The position numbers and the translations under genes were made by a program. The notes beneath the pieces are model-generated. The model was given only the letters and a program-made list of their open reading frames with translations, did no database searches and was not told the origin of the DNA. From the NCBI RefSeq assembly GCF_900104145.1, contig NZ_FNLB01000006.1, forward strand, positions 703,001-767,000: a stretch of 64,000 nucleotides of DNA, written 5' to 3'. This document shows positions 8,207 through 17,256 of this stretch, in pieces (the stretch's first letter is position 1; each line of letters opens with the position of its first letter). The stretch comes from Pseudovibrio sp. Tun.PSC04-5.I4. Its GTDB lineage: Bacteria; Pseudomonadota; Alphaproteobacteria; Rhizobiales; Stappiaceae.

Positions 8207-9214
8207 ATGGCGAAAAAGCCGGATGAAATTGCAAAAGCGCTTGGCGTTTCCATCACGACTGTTCGTCTCGTTCTGGGCGGCAAAGCGGAAAAGTACCGCA
8301 TCAGCAAGGCAACACAGGCCCGCATCAATGAGTATGTGGCGGAGCATGGTGTCAAGTTTGACTTGACTGCCCGCAGCCTTAAGCTCAAACGCACCAACAC
8401 TTTTGGTCTGATCATCCCGCGCCTGTCCAACCCGTTCTTTGCCAAACTCTCGGAGGAGCTGGAACACCGCTGCCGCAAACAGGGTTATCAGCTCATCATA
8501 AGCTGTTCCAACTCTGATGAAGAGACGGAGAAAACACTGGTAAACGGTCTGGTTCAACGCAATGTAGATGGCCTGTTTGTGGTCTCCTCAACGGTGCAGA
8601 GCCAGCAGTATCTTGGCAAAACCATTTCCAAACCCCTTGTGTTCTTGGATAGGGGATACGGGCAAACAAAAGCGCCGGTCATCACCTCTAGCAACTTTGA
8701 AGGCGGTAAAGACCTTAGCACCGCTATCTCGGCCTATGCTGAGGGTGAACCAGTGTATTTCCTCATCGGCGGGTGCCAGCAACCCACCATCATGGAACGT
8801 GCGCGCGGGTATGCGCAGGTTATGCCGGAGGGCCAGAAAGCAGGTTGGATAATCAATTCTGAGCGGAACAGGACGTCTGACGGTGAACAGATGATGCTGG
8901 CCCTATGGGATAAACTGGGCAAAGCACCCCAAAATCTAATGGTGTCCTCTCTACCCGTTCTGGAAGGCGCTCTTGCTGTCCTGCGTGGAAAACTGGGCCA
9001 TATTCCAGCTGACATGCGGTTGGCTACATTTGATGAAAACCAAATGCTGGATTTTCTGCCCAATGAAATCTGGTCGCTCAAACAGAACGAAGCAGAATGG
9101 GCAACAGCTGCCCTTCAAGCGATGAAAGAGACCTTAGAGGGCGAAACGCCATCCGGCAAAACGATCATGACCTCTCTGATCCATCGTAGCCGCGACAACT
9201 CTGTTAAAGTGTGA
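8207..9214 (+). CDS. LacI-family regulator, Cra/FruR-like
   Basis: A 335-residue repressor. The N-terminal helix-turn-helix and hinge helix (KPDEIAKALGVSITTVRL followed by GGKAEKYRIS) resemble Cra/FruR closely. The rest matches the periplasmic-binding-protein-like effector domain along its length, including GLIIPRLSNPFFAKL and a late LATFDENQMLDFLP that parallels the Cra segment. ATG at 8207 has CGGAG upstream and gives the canonical short N-terminus; the frame open from 8171 adds 12 unlikely residues. It lies downstream of the kinase/isomerase genes and is the natural reader of the palindrome at 4755-4772. Cra proteins sense fructose phosphates; whether this one does is inference. Confidence 0.88.
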   Translation: MAKKPDEIAKALGVSITTVRLVLGGKAEKYRISKATQARINEYVAEHGVKFDLTARSLKLKRTNTFGLIIPRLSNPFFAKLSEELEHRCRKQGYQLIISCSNSDEETEKTLVNGLVQRNVDGLFVVSSTVQSQQYLGKTISKPLVFLDRGYGQTKAPVITSSNFEGGKDLSTAISAYAEGEPVYFLIGGCQQPTIMERARGYAQVMPEGQKAGWIINSERNRTSDGEQMMLALWDKLGKAPQNLMVSSLPVLEGALAVLRGKLGHIPADMRLATFDENQMLDFLPNEIWSLKQNEAEWATAALQAMKETLEGETPSGKTIMTSLIHRSRDNSVKV

Positions 9215-9426
9215 TCCGAATTATCATTTTGTTTTGAACATTTTTTGAAGCGAAATGCCATTCTAACTCTGCCCACTATTAGAACTAAAACAACCATAGA
9301 ACCGGAACCCATTTCTTTCCCCAAGCGTAACAGTTATATTCAAGGGTATCTGACGCAGACAAAATAGTTACTCTGTCAGTGACATAGCACTCCATAAATT
9401 CCTGAAACAAAGCTGGGAGTACGTAG

Positions 9427-9891
9427 ATGGATACGATTGGGCCTATTAATAATCGCATAAGCCGTTTCTTCATTGATGTGGATGCCAGAAACTGGTCCTC
9501 AGTTGAGGCGGCGCTGACAGGTCGCGTCCATCTGGATTATTCCTCTTTCGGGGCAGGCGAGCCTGTTGACCTTACTCCAGCAGAAATCACAACAGCATGG
9601 AAAGCGCTGTTGCCGGGGTTTGACCAAACGCATCATCAGATCGGCAATGCACTGATTGAGTCCAAAGAACAAAAGGCGACGGCACGAGTTCATGTGACGG
9701 CCACGCATTTTATCGATGGCGCTGAAGGCGGTGACATCTGGGTCGTTTACGGGACCTACGATATTGGCGTCGTGCATGAGGCGGGGACGTGGAAAATCAA
9801 CAAAATCAAGTTCAATTTCAAGTTTCAGGATGGAAATCTGGAACTGCCGGTCCTGGCACAAACACGGGCAGACGAAAAATCTGAAGAGTGA
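9427..9891 (+). CDS. SnoaL-like / NTF2-fold protein
   Basis: A 154-residue soluble protein with the cone-shaped alpha+beta fold of the SnoaL-like group, as suggested by the N-terminal helix (RISRFFIDVDARNWSSVEAAL), a mid-protein TARVHVTATHF strand and a C-terminal strand pair around GTWKINKIKFNFKFQDGN. Members range from polyketide cyclases to small dehydratases and unknown binding proteins, so no reaction can be assigned. GGGAG precedes the ATG at good spacing. It stands alone between the sugar regulator and a secreted protease. Confidence 0.65.
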   Translation: MDTIGPINNRISRFFIDVDARNWSSVEAALTGRVHLDYSSFGAGEPVDLTPAEITTAWKALLPGFDQTHHQIGNALIESKEQKATARVHVTATHFIDGAEGGDIWVVYGTYDIGVVHEAGTWKINKIKFNFKFQDGNLELPVLAQTRADEKSEE

Positions 9892-9982
9892 GCACTGGCG
9901 TGTTCTCGCAAAGTGCTTACAAACACGGGTAAATGAGGTGCGCTCACTGGCCAACGGAATTATAATTAAGCCGTGGATTTCT

Positions 9983-10771
9983 ATGCTCGGACCGAAAGGA
10001 TGCGCAACGGTCCTTCTCCTCATTACCATGTGCGCTGGGCCAGCTCTGGCGCAGGATAAAGCCAAGCAGAACGAAAAGTTCTTTCCCGGTATTATTGGAG
10101 AGGACAATCGCGAAATCATCGACACCTGGGACCCTCCCTGGAATGTCATTGGCCGCGTGAACGTCGCCGGGTTTCGGTCGCGGTCCATGTGTTCAGGAAC
10201 GCTTGTCTCCAGCCGAATGGTGATCACCGCAGCCCATTGCCTGTACAATGCCCGCACCGGCAAATCGCACGTACCCTCTACAATCAACTTTGTTGCTGGT
10301 GTCAGGCGCGATCAATACGTGGCCCACGCCAATGCTGCCTGTGTTTACACTTTGGATGGCTATAAGTTCACAAGCCGCCCAACACTCAAGCAAGCCACGC
10401 AGGATGTCGGCGTGATCGTGCTGTCAAAACCACTCGACCTAAACCCTTTTCCGGTTCTCAAGCAGCTACCAACCACGAAAACAAAACAAAGTCTAAAGCT
10501 GACGAGTGCGGGATATGCAAGAGACAGGCCTTACCTGCTTGCGGCAGATAAAAACTGTAAACTCTTGCAAGATCGCGGCAATCTCTGGCTCACCAACTGC
10601 GATACCAATTATGGTGGTTCAGGAGGTCCGGTTTTGGTGAAAGAGGAGGGGGCACTAAAGCTTGCAGCTATCATGGTCGCTTCGGCCCAAAACAAGTTCT
10701 CAATCGCAGTTCCAAAGAACGTCTGGTCTCACCTGCTTGACAAAACCACCTGCCCAAAACCCTCTCCCTAA
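9983..10771 (+). CDS. secreted trypsin-like serine protease
   Basis: A 262-residue chymotrypsin-family (S1) protease. ATG 9983 opens a clear signal peptide (basic MLGPKG, hydrophobic core, AQD after PALA), so the protein is exported. The catalytic triad is complete: His in VITAAHCL (about 83), Asp in QDVGVIVL (about 140), and Ser in YGGSGGPVL (about 212). Cysteines near CSGTLVS and AHC match the usual disulfide by the catalytic His. The longer open frame upstream runs antisense-like through the SnoaL gene and is discarded. Upstream ribosome-binding sequence is weak. It converges with the DUF6058-like gene with only 16 bases between. Substrate unknown. Confidence 0.85.
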   Translation: MLGPKGCATVLLLITMCAGPALAQDKAKQNEKFFPGIIGEDNREIIDTWDPPWNVIGRVNVAGFRSRSMCSGTLVSSRMVITAAHCLYNARTGKSHVPSTINFVAGVRRDQYVAHANAACVYTLDGYKFTSRPTLKQATQDVGVIVLSKPLDLNPFPVLKQLPTTKTKQSLKLTSAGYARDRPYLLAADKNCKLLQDRGNLWLTNCDTNYGGSGGPVLVKEEGALKLAAIMVASAQNKFSIAVPKNVWSHLLDKTTCPKPSP

Positions 10772-10787
10772 ATGGCAGTCTTGGCAC

Positions 10788-11453
10788 CTAACTCATTGCG
10801 ACATTTAAATACCTCTCCCGCACATCAATAATGCAGCGTTGGCGGGAGGAGCTTGCCACTTCGTGCGGAGCAAACTCAGATTCAACCGTATCCAGCAGGT
10901 CGACAACGCGCGCAAGCAAGGACCGCTGCTCTGCTGACATATGCTCAGGGGAGCATTGGGTCATTCGTTCAATGAACCGAACACCAGCTTGTTTGAGAAA
11001 AATAGTTTCCGGCTGACCATCCCGCGTGCAAATACCGTAGGTGCCATTTAGGAAATGACCCCATGCAGCATCGAGCTGGGCGGTGTCCATTTGTTGGGCG
11101 ATCTCAGGATAAAGCGCATTAAGCTCTGCACCCAAACGACCTGAAAAAAATATGGATTTGGCAGTCTCGAAACGACCGCAGAAGTAGTCCTTCGCACGCT
11201 GCTCATTTGTCAGATCAAACCGATGAACATCCTCAACCCACCTCTGATGCGTTTTAAGGTGAAACCGGTAAAGCTCTCGCTCCTGAAACTCTTTGATAAA
11301 AGAGACACAAAGAGAGCTGTTGGTGAAGAGATAAGAGGCAGACGGCACAACTCGTTGGTCCAGCAATGTCTGCCAGTCATTTGTTGAAAGACCAAGCACA
11401 TCAAGAAACGCTTGTTCCTCATAGAAGTTGGAATAAAGGTAATTGAGCAACAT
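10788..11453 (-). CDS. DUF6058-like protein
   Basis: A 221-residue soluble protein that begins NYLYSNFYEEQAFLDVLGL, a pattern like the helical start of the DUF6058 family (sometimes labelled natural-product biosynthesis). A middle segment rich in aromatic and acidic residues follows (ERELYRFHLKTHQRWVEDV). No catalytic motif is visible and no biosynthetic cluster surrounds it. ATG 11453 has GGGG-rich sequence upstream; the frame extends a few codons further to a non-ATG start at 11471. Family placement is from memory of sequence style and is only moderately sure. Confidence 0.5.
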   Translation of the reverse strand: MLLNYLYSNFYEEQAFLDVLGLSTNDWQTLLDQRVVPSASYLFTNSSLCVSFIKEFQERELYRFHLKTHQRWVEDVHRFDLTNEQRAKDYFCGRFETAKSIFFSGRLGAELNALYPEIAQQMDTAQLDAAWGHFLNGTYGICTRDGQPETIFLKQAGVRFIERMTQCSPEHMSAEQRSLLARVVDLLDTVESEFAPHEVASSSRQRCIIDVRERYLNVAMS

Positions 11454-11838
11454 GAAAGAACCCCGCAGCAAATGCTCGACAATACGTATTTGCTAGGTCT
11501 ATCGCAGATCGCTCAGCCAATGGTTCGATCCTGATCGAACTAAACTGCCTTATCCAGCCTCTCATATTTGGTGCGAACGCGCAGACCAGCACAAAGCAAT
11601 GACCTGCAAAATCTCTCGTACTCCTGTCAAAAAAGTGAGGCGAGGGCTGGCGTTGCCCCATGACATTCTGTAAGACCCAATCCAATAACAGTTTCAGTAG
11701 ATTTTGCGCTCTAGTGTATTCCCGAAACGATCCGACGGATTTTCGGGAAAATACGCTTGAAACACGCGCGCCGGACAGAATGGCTTCAAATCTGCGGTTC
11801 AACGATTATGCAGGACTTTGCCTGCAAAAGGAGGCTCT
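11454..11838. other. divergent intergenic region before prfC
   Basis: About 385 bases between the minus-strand DUF6058-like gene and prfC. Apart from the inverted repeat at 11716-11754, I see nothing that can be supported. It must hold promoters in both directions. Confidence 0.5.
11716..11754. repeat. inverted repeat in the prfC leader region
   Basis: GTATTCCCGAAA (11716-11727) pairs with TTTCGGGAAAATAC (11741-11754), with one unpaired A, around a 13-base loop. It ends 84 bases before the prfC start. There is no T-run, so an operator or a leader hairpin is more likely than a terminator. Which one cannot be told from sequence alone. Confidence 0.5.
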
Positions 11839-13440
11839 ATGAGCGGAGCGGGCAATGAGCCATATCTGGCACGCCGTACATTTGCGATCATCTCGCACCC
11901 GGATGCTGGTAAAACCACGCTGACAGAAAAACTGCTGCTCGGCGGTGGTGCGATCCGTGCTGCGGGTCAGGTGCGTGCTCGTGGCGAACGTCGCCGTGCG
12001 CGCTCTGATTGGATGAAGATCGAGCAGGAACGCGGCATCTCCGTTTCAAGTTCCGTGATGACGTTTGAGCGTGATGGCATTATCTTCAACCTGCTGGATA
12101 CGCCGGGCCACGAAGATTTCTCCGAGGACACCTACCGCACACTGACCGCAGTTGATGCGGCTATCATGGTGATTGACGCTGCAAAGGGGATTGAAACCCA
12201 AACCCGCAAACTGTTTGAAGTTTGCCGCCTGCGCGATATTCCAATCATCACGTTCATCAACAAGATCGACCGTGAAGGTCGCCACCCGATGGAAGTCATT
12301 GACGAAATTCAAGAGGCATTGGCTCTTGATGTAACGCCGATGAGCTGGCCTGTTGGCATGGGCTCTGACTTCTTCGGCGTTTACGATCATATCGGCAACC
12401 GCTACTTCACCTCCACAGAAGGCCGTGGCGGCGCGTTGGACACCATCAAAAAGGTTGAAGGTCTGGAAGACCCTGAGCTTGTTGGTGAGTTGTTTGACAA
12501 CATCCGCGAAGAGCTGGAAGAAAACGTGGAACTGGGCGGCGTAGGCTACCCTGAGTTTGACCGCAAAAGCTTCCTTGAAGGCCACCTGACCCCGGTCTTC
12601 TTCGGCTCAGCTCTGCGCGATTACGGTATTGATCAACTTCTGGACTTTATCGCAGCCTACGCACCATCGCCTCATTCTCAGCCAGCAACAGGTGGCCGCA
12701 CCATCACGCCGGTCGAGAAAAAGGTAACGGGCTTCGTGTTCAAGGTTCAGGCCAACATGGACCCCAAACACCGTGACCGCATTGCCTTCGTGCGTCTGTG
12801 TTCTGGTACATTCAAACGCGGTATGAAGCTCAAGCACGTGCGTGCTGGGAAGCTAATCACCGTATCCGCGCCTATCTTCTTCTTTGCGGAAGAACGTGAG
12901 ATCGCGGAAAAAGCCTATCCGGGTGATGTGATCGGCGTGCCAAACCATGGCCAGTTGCGTGTCGGCGATACTTTGTCTGAGGGCGAGGAAATCCACGTCA
13001 CCGGCCTGCCAGCGTTCGCACCGGAAATTCTGCGCCGTGTGCGTCTGACAGATACGATGCGCGTCAAACAGATGCGCCGCGGTTTGGAAGATCTGGCGGA
13101 AGAAGGTCTTGTGCAGATCTTCAAACCCGCCATTGGCACCAACTGGATTGTGGGTGTGGTTGGCGTGCTTCAGCTAGATGTTGTACTGGATCGCTTGAAA
13201 ACCGAATACCAGACAGAAATCGGGTTTGAGATCGCCATGTACAACACGGCGCGTTGGATCGAATGTGAAGACAGGGCCAAGCTTGATAAGTTCCTTGAGG
13301 CCAACCGCGCACATGTGGCACTGGACCGGGATGACAAGCCAGTTTACCTCTTCAAAAACGCTTGGGAAGTAACCTACGTGGGCGAAAAGAACCCAGACAT
13401 CGGTTTCCGCGAAACGCGTGAAATCGTGCATACCTCTTAA
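11839..13440 (+). CDS. prfC: peptide chain release factor 3
   Basis: A 533-residue translational GTPase that recycles RF1/RF2 from the ribosome after peptide release. The G-domain motifs are intact: SHPDAGKTTL (about 22-31), DTPGHEDF (about 86-93) and NKID (about 143). EF-Tu-like domains II and III and the RF3 C-terminal domain follow; length is normal. A strong AAAAGGAGG at 11827-11834 fixes the ATG at 11839. The gene is followed after 18 bases by an rRNA methyltransferase and then an rRNA pseudouridine synthase, giving a translation-themed operon. Confidence 0.95.
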   Translation: MSGAGNEPYLARRTFAIISHPDAGKTTLTEKLLLGGGAIRAAGQVRARGERRRARSDWMKIEQERGISVSSSVMTFERDGIIFNLLDTPGHEDFSEDTYRTLTAVDAAIMVIDAAKGIETQTRKLFEVCRLRDIPIITFINKIDREGRHPMEVIDEIQEALALDVTPMSWPVGMGSDFFGVYDHIGNRYFTSTEGRGGALDTIKKVEGLEDPELVGELFDNIREELEENVELGGVGYPEFDRKSFLEGHLTPVFFGSALRDYGIDQLLDFIAAYAPSPHSQPATGGRTITPVEKKVTGFVFKVQANMDPKHRDRIAFVRLCSGTFKRGMKLKHVRAGKLITVSAPIFFFAEEREIAEKAYPGDVIGVPNHGQLRVGDTLSEGEEIHVTGLPAFAPEILRRVRLTDTMRVKQMRRGLEDLAEEGLVQIFKPAIGTNWIVGVVGVLQLDVVLDRLKTEYQTEIGFEIAMYNTARWIECEDRAKLDKFLEANRAHVALDRDDKPVYLFKNAWEVTYVGEKNPDIGFRETREIVHTS

Positions 13441-13458
13441 GGCGGCAAGGACTATACG

Positions 13459-14502
13459 ATGATTGATTCAGCTCTCGATACACTACTGCTGCCTTTTGAA
13501 GAAGGGAACCTTGATTTCTTCAAGGACGCCAAACCAGAAGATAAAGCACTCTTCCTGCGCGCGCGCATGGGCTTTGCCATGAACGGCATCGACAAAGACC
13601 GTTTGGTTTGCGAGCAGACCTTTGCGCCAGACAGAGACAATCTGGAACGCGCTGGGTTCAACGTGGCACCGCAGGTTGAAGGCCAGTACCCGCTTGTGTT
13701 GCTGCTGCCTCCGCGCCAGCGTGATGAAGCCCGCGCCCAGATGGCAAAGGCTGTTAAGTCCGCGCTCAACGGCGGCATTGTTGTTGCCAGTGTATCGAAT
13801 ACCGAAGGCGCAAAGACAGCGCAGAGCGATCTCACCAAACTGGCGGGCAATGCAGGCAAAATCTCCAAAAACAAATGCCGTGTGTTCTGGTCGGAAATCA
13901 CACCGGAAACCGTAGATCACGAGCTGGTGGAAGAATGGTCCAAACTGGATGCCCCTCGCGAAATTATGGAGGGTGAATTCATCAGCCGTCCGGGCGTATT
14001 CGCATGGGATCATCTGGACAGAGCCTCTCAGCTGCTCGTCTCCGTTTTGCCAGAAAAACTGGCAGGGCGCGGCGCTGATCTGGGCTGTGGCTTTGGCTAC
14101 CTGAGCCGAGAAGTTGCCAAGCGCGAGAAGGTCAAAGGCATTGATCTGTATGACGCTGAAAAGCGCGCGCTGGATCTGGCTGAGCAGAACCTGAAGGGCA
14201 AAACCGGAGACGTCGAGCTCGACTTTTTCTGGCAGGATGCGACCACGAAACTCGCCCGTACCTATGATTTTGTCTTCACCAACCCGCCGTTCCACGCTGG
14301 TGGAAAGCAGGACAGAGTTGATATCGGGCAGGAGTTCATCAAATCCGCCGCGCGCAGCTTGCGTCCATCCGGTCATCTTTGGCTGGTTGCCAACCGCCAT
14401 CTGCCCTATGAAGAAACGCTGAGTAAAGTGTTTGCTTCCTTTGAGATCATGGCCTCCCAGAACGGCTACAAAGTCATCCGTGCGATTAAAGCGAACAAGT
14501 AG
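13459..14502 (+). CDS. RsmC-like 16S rRNA guanine-N2 methyltransferase
   Basis: A 347-residue class I SAM-dependent methyltransferase with two domains. The N-terminal half is a degenerate methyltransferase-like domain, as in RsmC. The C-terminal half has the SAM motif ADLGCGFGYLS (about 207-217) and the catalytic NPPF (about 275-278) of exocyclic-amine methylation, as in m2G1207 formation in 16S rRNA. Length and architecture agree with RsmC/RlmG; the exact guanine is inferred. It follows prfC by 18 bases and precedes the pseudouridine synthase by 46, so co-transcription is likely. Confidence 0.82.
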   Translation: MIDSALDTLLLPFEEGNLDFFKDAKPEDKALFLRARMGFAMNGIDKDRLVCEQTFAPDRDNLERAGFNVAPQVEGQYPLVLLLPPRQRDEARAQMAKAVKSALNGGIVVASVSNTEGAKTAQSDLTKLAGNAGKISKNKCRVFWSEITPETVDHELVEEWSKLDAPREIMEGEFISRPGVFAWDHLDRASQLLVSVLPEKLAGRGADLGCGFGYLSREVAKREKVKGIDLYDAEKRALDLAEQNLKGKTGDVELDFFWQDATTKLARTYDFVFTNPPFHAGGKQDRVDIGQEFIKSAARSLRPSGHLWLVANRHLPYEETLSKVFASFEIMASQNGYKVIRAIKANK

Positions 14503-14548
14503 CCTTTGGCAACACGCAACACGACTTCAAGGAACCTAAGGTTTAAAC

Positions 14549-15256
14549 ATGAGACTGGTGAAACTTCTGGCGAATTTGGGATACGGCAGCCGCAAAGAAA
14601 TGCAGATTGCCATCCGCAACGGCTGGGTCACGGATAAAGAGGGCAACCGCCTCAAGGCAGAGAGCAAACTGCCACATGAGGAGATCCTGTTTGACGATGA
14701 GCCGCTGGACCCGCCAGAAGGCTGCATCATCCTGCTCAACAAACCTTTAGGCTACACGTGCTCTATGAAGGACCGTGGGCGGCTGGTGTTTGACCTGCTG
14801 CCAGAGCGCTACCGCGTCCGCAAACCGGCTCTATCCTTCGTGGGCAGACTGGACAAGGACACCACAGGCCTGCTGCTGTTCACCGATAACGGCAAGTTCC
14901 TGCATGAGGTCATCTCCCCCAAAGCCGATGTTGCCAAGGTCTATGAGGTGGAACTCGACCGCCCAATGACAGGCGGGGAAGCCGATCAGTTTTCCTCCGG
15001 GGAATTGGTACTGGAAAATGATACGCACCCGCTCAAACCTGCGGAACTGGAAACCCTGACAGAGACCACAGCACGCCTCACGCTACACGAAGGCCGTTAC
15101 CATCAGGTCCGCCGCATGTTTGCTGCCACCGGCAACCACGTGAACAAACTCCACCGCGCCCAACTCGGCAACCTCACGCTAGACGGCGTAGAAGAAGGCC
15201 AATGGAAACTGCTGGGCACAGCCGATATCGACACGATCTTTGGTAAGGATAGCTAA
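14549..15256 (+). CDS. 16S rRNA pseudouridine synthase, RsuA/RluE family
   Basis: A 235-residue enzyme that isomerises a uridine in rRNA. An S4 RNA-binding domain occupies the N-terminus (LVKLLANLGYGSRKEMQIAI). The catalytic domain has LNKPLGYTCS (about 65-74), the catalytic Asp in GRLDKDTTGLLLF (D102) and the EGRYHQVRRM motif (about 185). Among RsuA-family members the short length and S4 domain fit RsuA (Psi516) best, but RluE/RluB-type specificity cannot be excluded. It is the last gene of the prfC operon and is followed by a clear terminator. Confidence 0.88.
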   Translation: MRLVKLLANLGYGSRKEMQIAIRNGWVTDKEGNRLKAESKLPHEEILFDDEPLDPPEGCIILLNKPLGYTCSMKDRGRLVFDLLPERYRVRKPALSFVGRLDKDTTGLLLFTDNGKFLHEVISPKADVAKVYEVELDRPMTGGEADQFSSGELVLENDTHPLKPAELETLTETTARLTLHEGRYHQVRRMFAATGNHVNKLHRAQLGNLTLDGVEEGQWKLLGTADIDTIFGKDS

Positions 15257-15302
15257 TCTAACGCCCGCTAAAAACCGGTTCAAAAGCAGGGCCGGTTGCT
15301 CA

Positions 15303-15340
15303 AGATGGGCGCACTGCGGAAAGTGCGCCACATCTTTTTT
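15303..15340 (+). terminator. Rho-independent terminator after the pseudouridine synthase gene
   Basis: Stem GATGGGCGCACT / AGTGCGCCACATC around a short GCGGAA loop, with one bulged A, followed by TTTTTT. It ends the prfC operon and also faces the convergent AraC-type gene. Confidence 0.85.
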
Positions 15341-15362
15341 CCTTGCAATGCCGTGAGTTATC

Positions 15363-16304
15363 TCACAAAGGCAGAACTGGAATGCAGATGTAAACATCCT
15401 GCTTTTCCATGCCTGAGGACATATTCGGGTAAAGCTGGAAGCAAGGCTTGTTTTCAGGCTCATAGCCACTGGTTGGCAGCCACTCACCAAACATAACTTC
15501 CCATGCTGCCTGAGATTCATGGTGGGCAATCTTAAAATGCCCGTAAGCGTATTTGCCACCAGCAACGCTCATCTTGCCCACTTCACCGGAAACGTCCACA
15601 TCCCGATCCAACGTGATGCAGGAACTGAACCGCATCAAGTCGCTGTCTGTCACGTCTGGGTCATCGTGGAACATGCAAAGCGTCTCCGCACCGGCAATCA
15701 ATCCACGCGGCCCCGCCCAGCTCATCAGCTTGCCCCATGTCTCGCCAAAGATCTCGGGGGTCTTTTGAAAATCCCCCGTACTGCGCACATAGGCAACGTT
15801 TCGCGGTTCCAAAGTTTTGACAGTTATATCCAAAGCTTTCATGGTCTGTACTCTCTCCTCAACCAACTCTTGTGTGTGTTGATCAAGATAAAGATCCACC
15901 GCAGTTCCGGCTTTACCGATCCTGCTTTGTATTTGACTAATCTTGCTATTGAGCAGGGCGTCCTTGCGCCACGCACTGGCGCTCATGCCAAAGTTAGCTT
16001 GAAACGCCCGTGCAAACGAGGAGGAGGACGCAAAGCCCAAATCCAGCGCCACCTCGGTAATGGAAATACCCTGATTTTGCCTTAATCGCCGCGCCGCCTT
16101 CTCCAGCCGAACCCGATTGGTAAACTGGTTGACGGTTTCACCCGTCATAGCTTTAAAAATACGATGGAAATGGAAACTGGAGAAACTGGCCGCATCTGCA
16201 ATCTGCGCCAGCGAAAGATCCAGCTGAATATTCCCCTCAATGAAATCAATAGCCCGATTAATCCGCTGAATATAAATCTTCTGCTGCTGACTAAGAGGGG
16301 ACAT
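15363..16304 (-). CDS. AraC-family regulator with GyrI-like effector domain
   Basis: A 313-residue transcription factor. Two AraC-type helix-turn-helix motifs fill the N-terminal 110 residues (for example LAQIADAASFSSFHFHRIFK and ITEVALDLGFASSSSFARAF), and a GyrI-like ligand-binding domain fills the C-terminal half (from about 155, LDITVKTLEPRNVAYVR). This order, HTH first, is the MarA/Rob-like arrangement whose C-terminal domain binds small molecules or drugs. ATG 16304 is preferred; a GTG nine bases upstream at 16313 is possible. Targets unknown; it stands alone. Confidence 0.85.
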   Translation of the reverse strand: MSPLSQQQKIYIQRINRAIDFIEGNIQLDLSLAQIADAASFSSFHFHRIFKAMTGETVNQFTNRVRLEKAARRLRQNQGISITEVALDLGFASSSSFARAFQANFGMSASAWRKDALLNSKISQIQSRIGKAGTAVDLYLDQHTQELVEERVQTMKALDITVKTLEPRNVAYVRSTGDFQKTPEIFGETWGKLMSWAGPRGLIAGAETLCMFHDDPDVTDSDLMRFSSCITLDRDVDVSGEVGKMSVAGGKYAYGHFKIAHHESQAAWEVMFGEWLPTSGYEPENKPCFQLYPNMSSGMEKQDVYICIPVLPL

Positions 16305-16540
16305 TAAATTCACCGGGTGTGTTTGAAGTGTATTTGGGGGGAATGCGGATCACCAGCTTTTCTTTCAGAGTGAAGCGAGCAAAGGCAATCAATAAGTTTA
16401 CTAGAAATATAACGCTAGCAACTTAATACAAGCTTGAGTTTCTAATATTTCAAATTGGATAAGGTATATTTAGCTGAAATTATACAAACTGTTATCTTTG
16501 GTAGCTAGCCCTGTGTGGGATGTTTATTTAGGAATTTTTT

Positions 16541-17188
16541 GTGTCTACTCTCCAAATCATGACTGTTAAGGATGTTTATGAGATTGTGAATAATGATCAA
16601 GTTTGTCCTGAATTGCTAATCTATGTGTTGGGATTATGGGTATTCCAACAATGTGAAGATATGACTGGATACCGGAAAAAATATATTTTTGATGATCGTG
16701 CTGTTTGCAATCATGGAGAAGATAATTGGACAGGGGAAATTTGCCACATACTACTAAAACTAGGTATGATGAAGTCTTCACACATGTCGCATACTTTTGT
16801 AACAGCATGGCGCCCATGGAATCCATTAACAGTTACTTATGATGAAACCATCGTACCTCGAGATGAGCTGATAGCAGCAATATATTATATGAAATATCAA
16901 TACCAGATTGATGATGCGAAAGAGCTTCGACATAAACCATTTCAAACTATCGGTGAAATTGATCAGATACCTCGTTTTGAAATTCCAAAGGTGCTGAGCG
17001 CTAAGTTTTCGGGCAATTACAGGCTTTGGATTGGGCGGGTTGCTTCAACTGTTTTTGTAAAGCTCAACTTAGCTCATTATAACAAAGACACTGGTTTTCA
17101 GTTGAATGATACAGTAGATCCAATTAATGCCTTTATTTACAAAGGCCTAATAGAATGGGATCAGACAAAACTAACGCAGCCGTCGTGA
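16541..17188 (+). CDS. AT-rich orphan protein of unknown function
   Basis: A 215-residue protein that I do not recognise. It is soluble, with an early GLWVFQQCEDMTGYRKKYIF segment and a Trp/Pro-rich middle (TAWRPWNPLTVTYDE), and has no signal peptide or membrane helix. GTG 16541 has AGGAA about six bases upstream; an ATG at 16559 is the alternative. Base composition of the gene and its upstream region (about 16380-17230) is clearly richer in A+T than the flanks, which suggests recent acquisition. No mobility gene or repeat borders it. Confidence 0.55.
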   Translation: MSTLQIMTVKDVYEIVNNDQVCPELLIYVLGLWVFQQCEDMTGYRKKYIFDDRAVCNHGEDNWTGEICHILLKLGMMKSSHMSHTFVTAWRPWNPLTVTYDETIVPRDELIAAIYYMKYQYQIDDAKELRHKPFQTIGEIDQIPRFEIPKVLSAKFSGNYRLWIGRVASTVFVKLNLAHYNKDTGFQLNDTVDPINAFIYKGLIEWDQTKLTQPS

Positions 17189-17256
17189 AATCGATTTCTT
17201 ATTCCGTCATGTTTTCTAATTCTTCATATTATGTGCTCTAAGAACTCACCCCAGCC

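Noticed and set aside
9499..10287. 262-codon minus-strand frame over the SnoaL and protease genes
   Set aside because: It crosses two clear plus-strand genes and a gap and shows no motif.
13483..14400. 305-codon open frame on the minus strand across the methyltransferase gene
   Set aside because: It is a frame shadow of the real plus-strand gene, which has intact SAM and NPPF motifs and a consistent operon setting.
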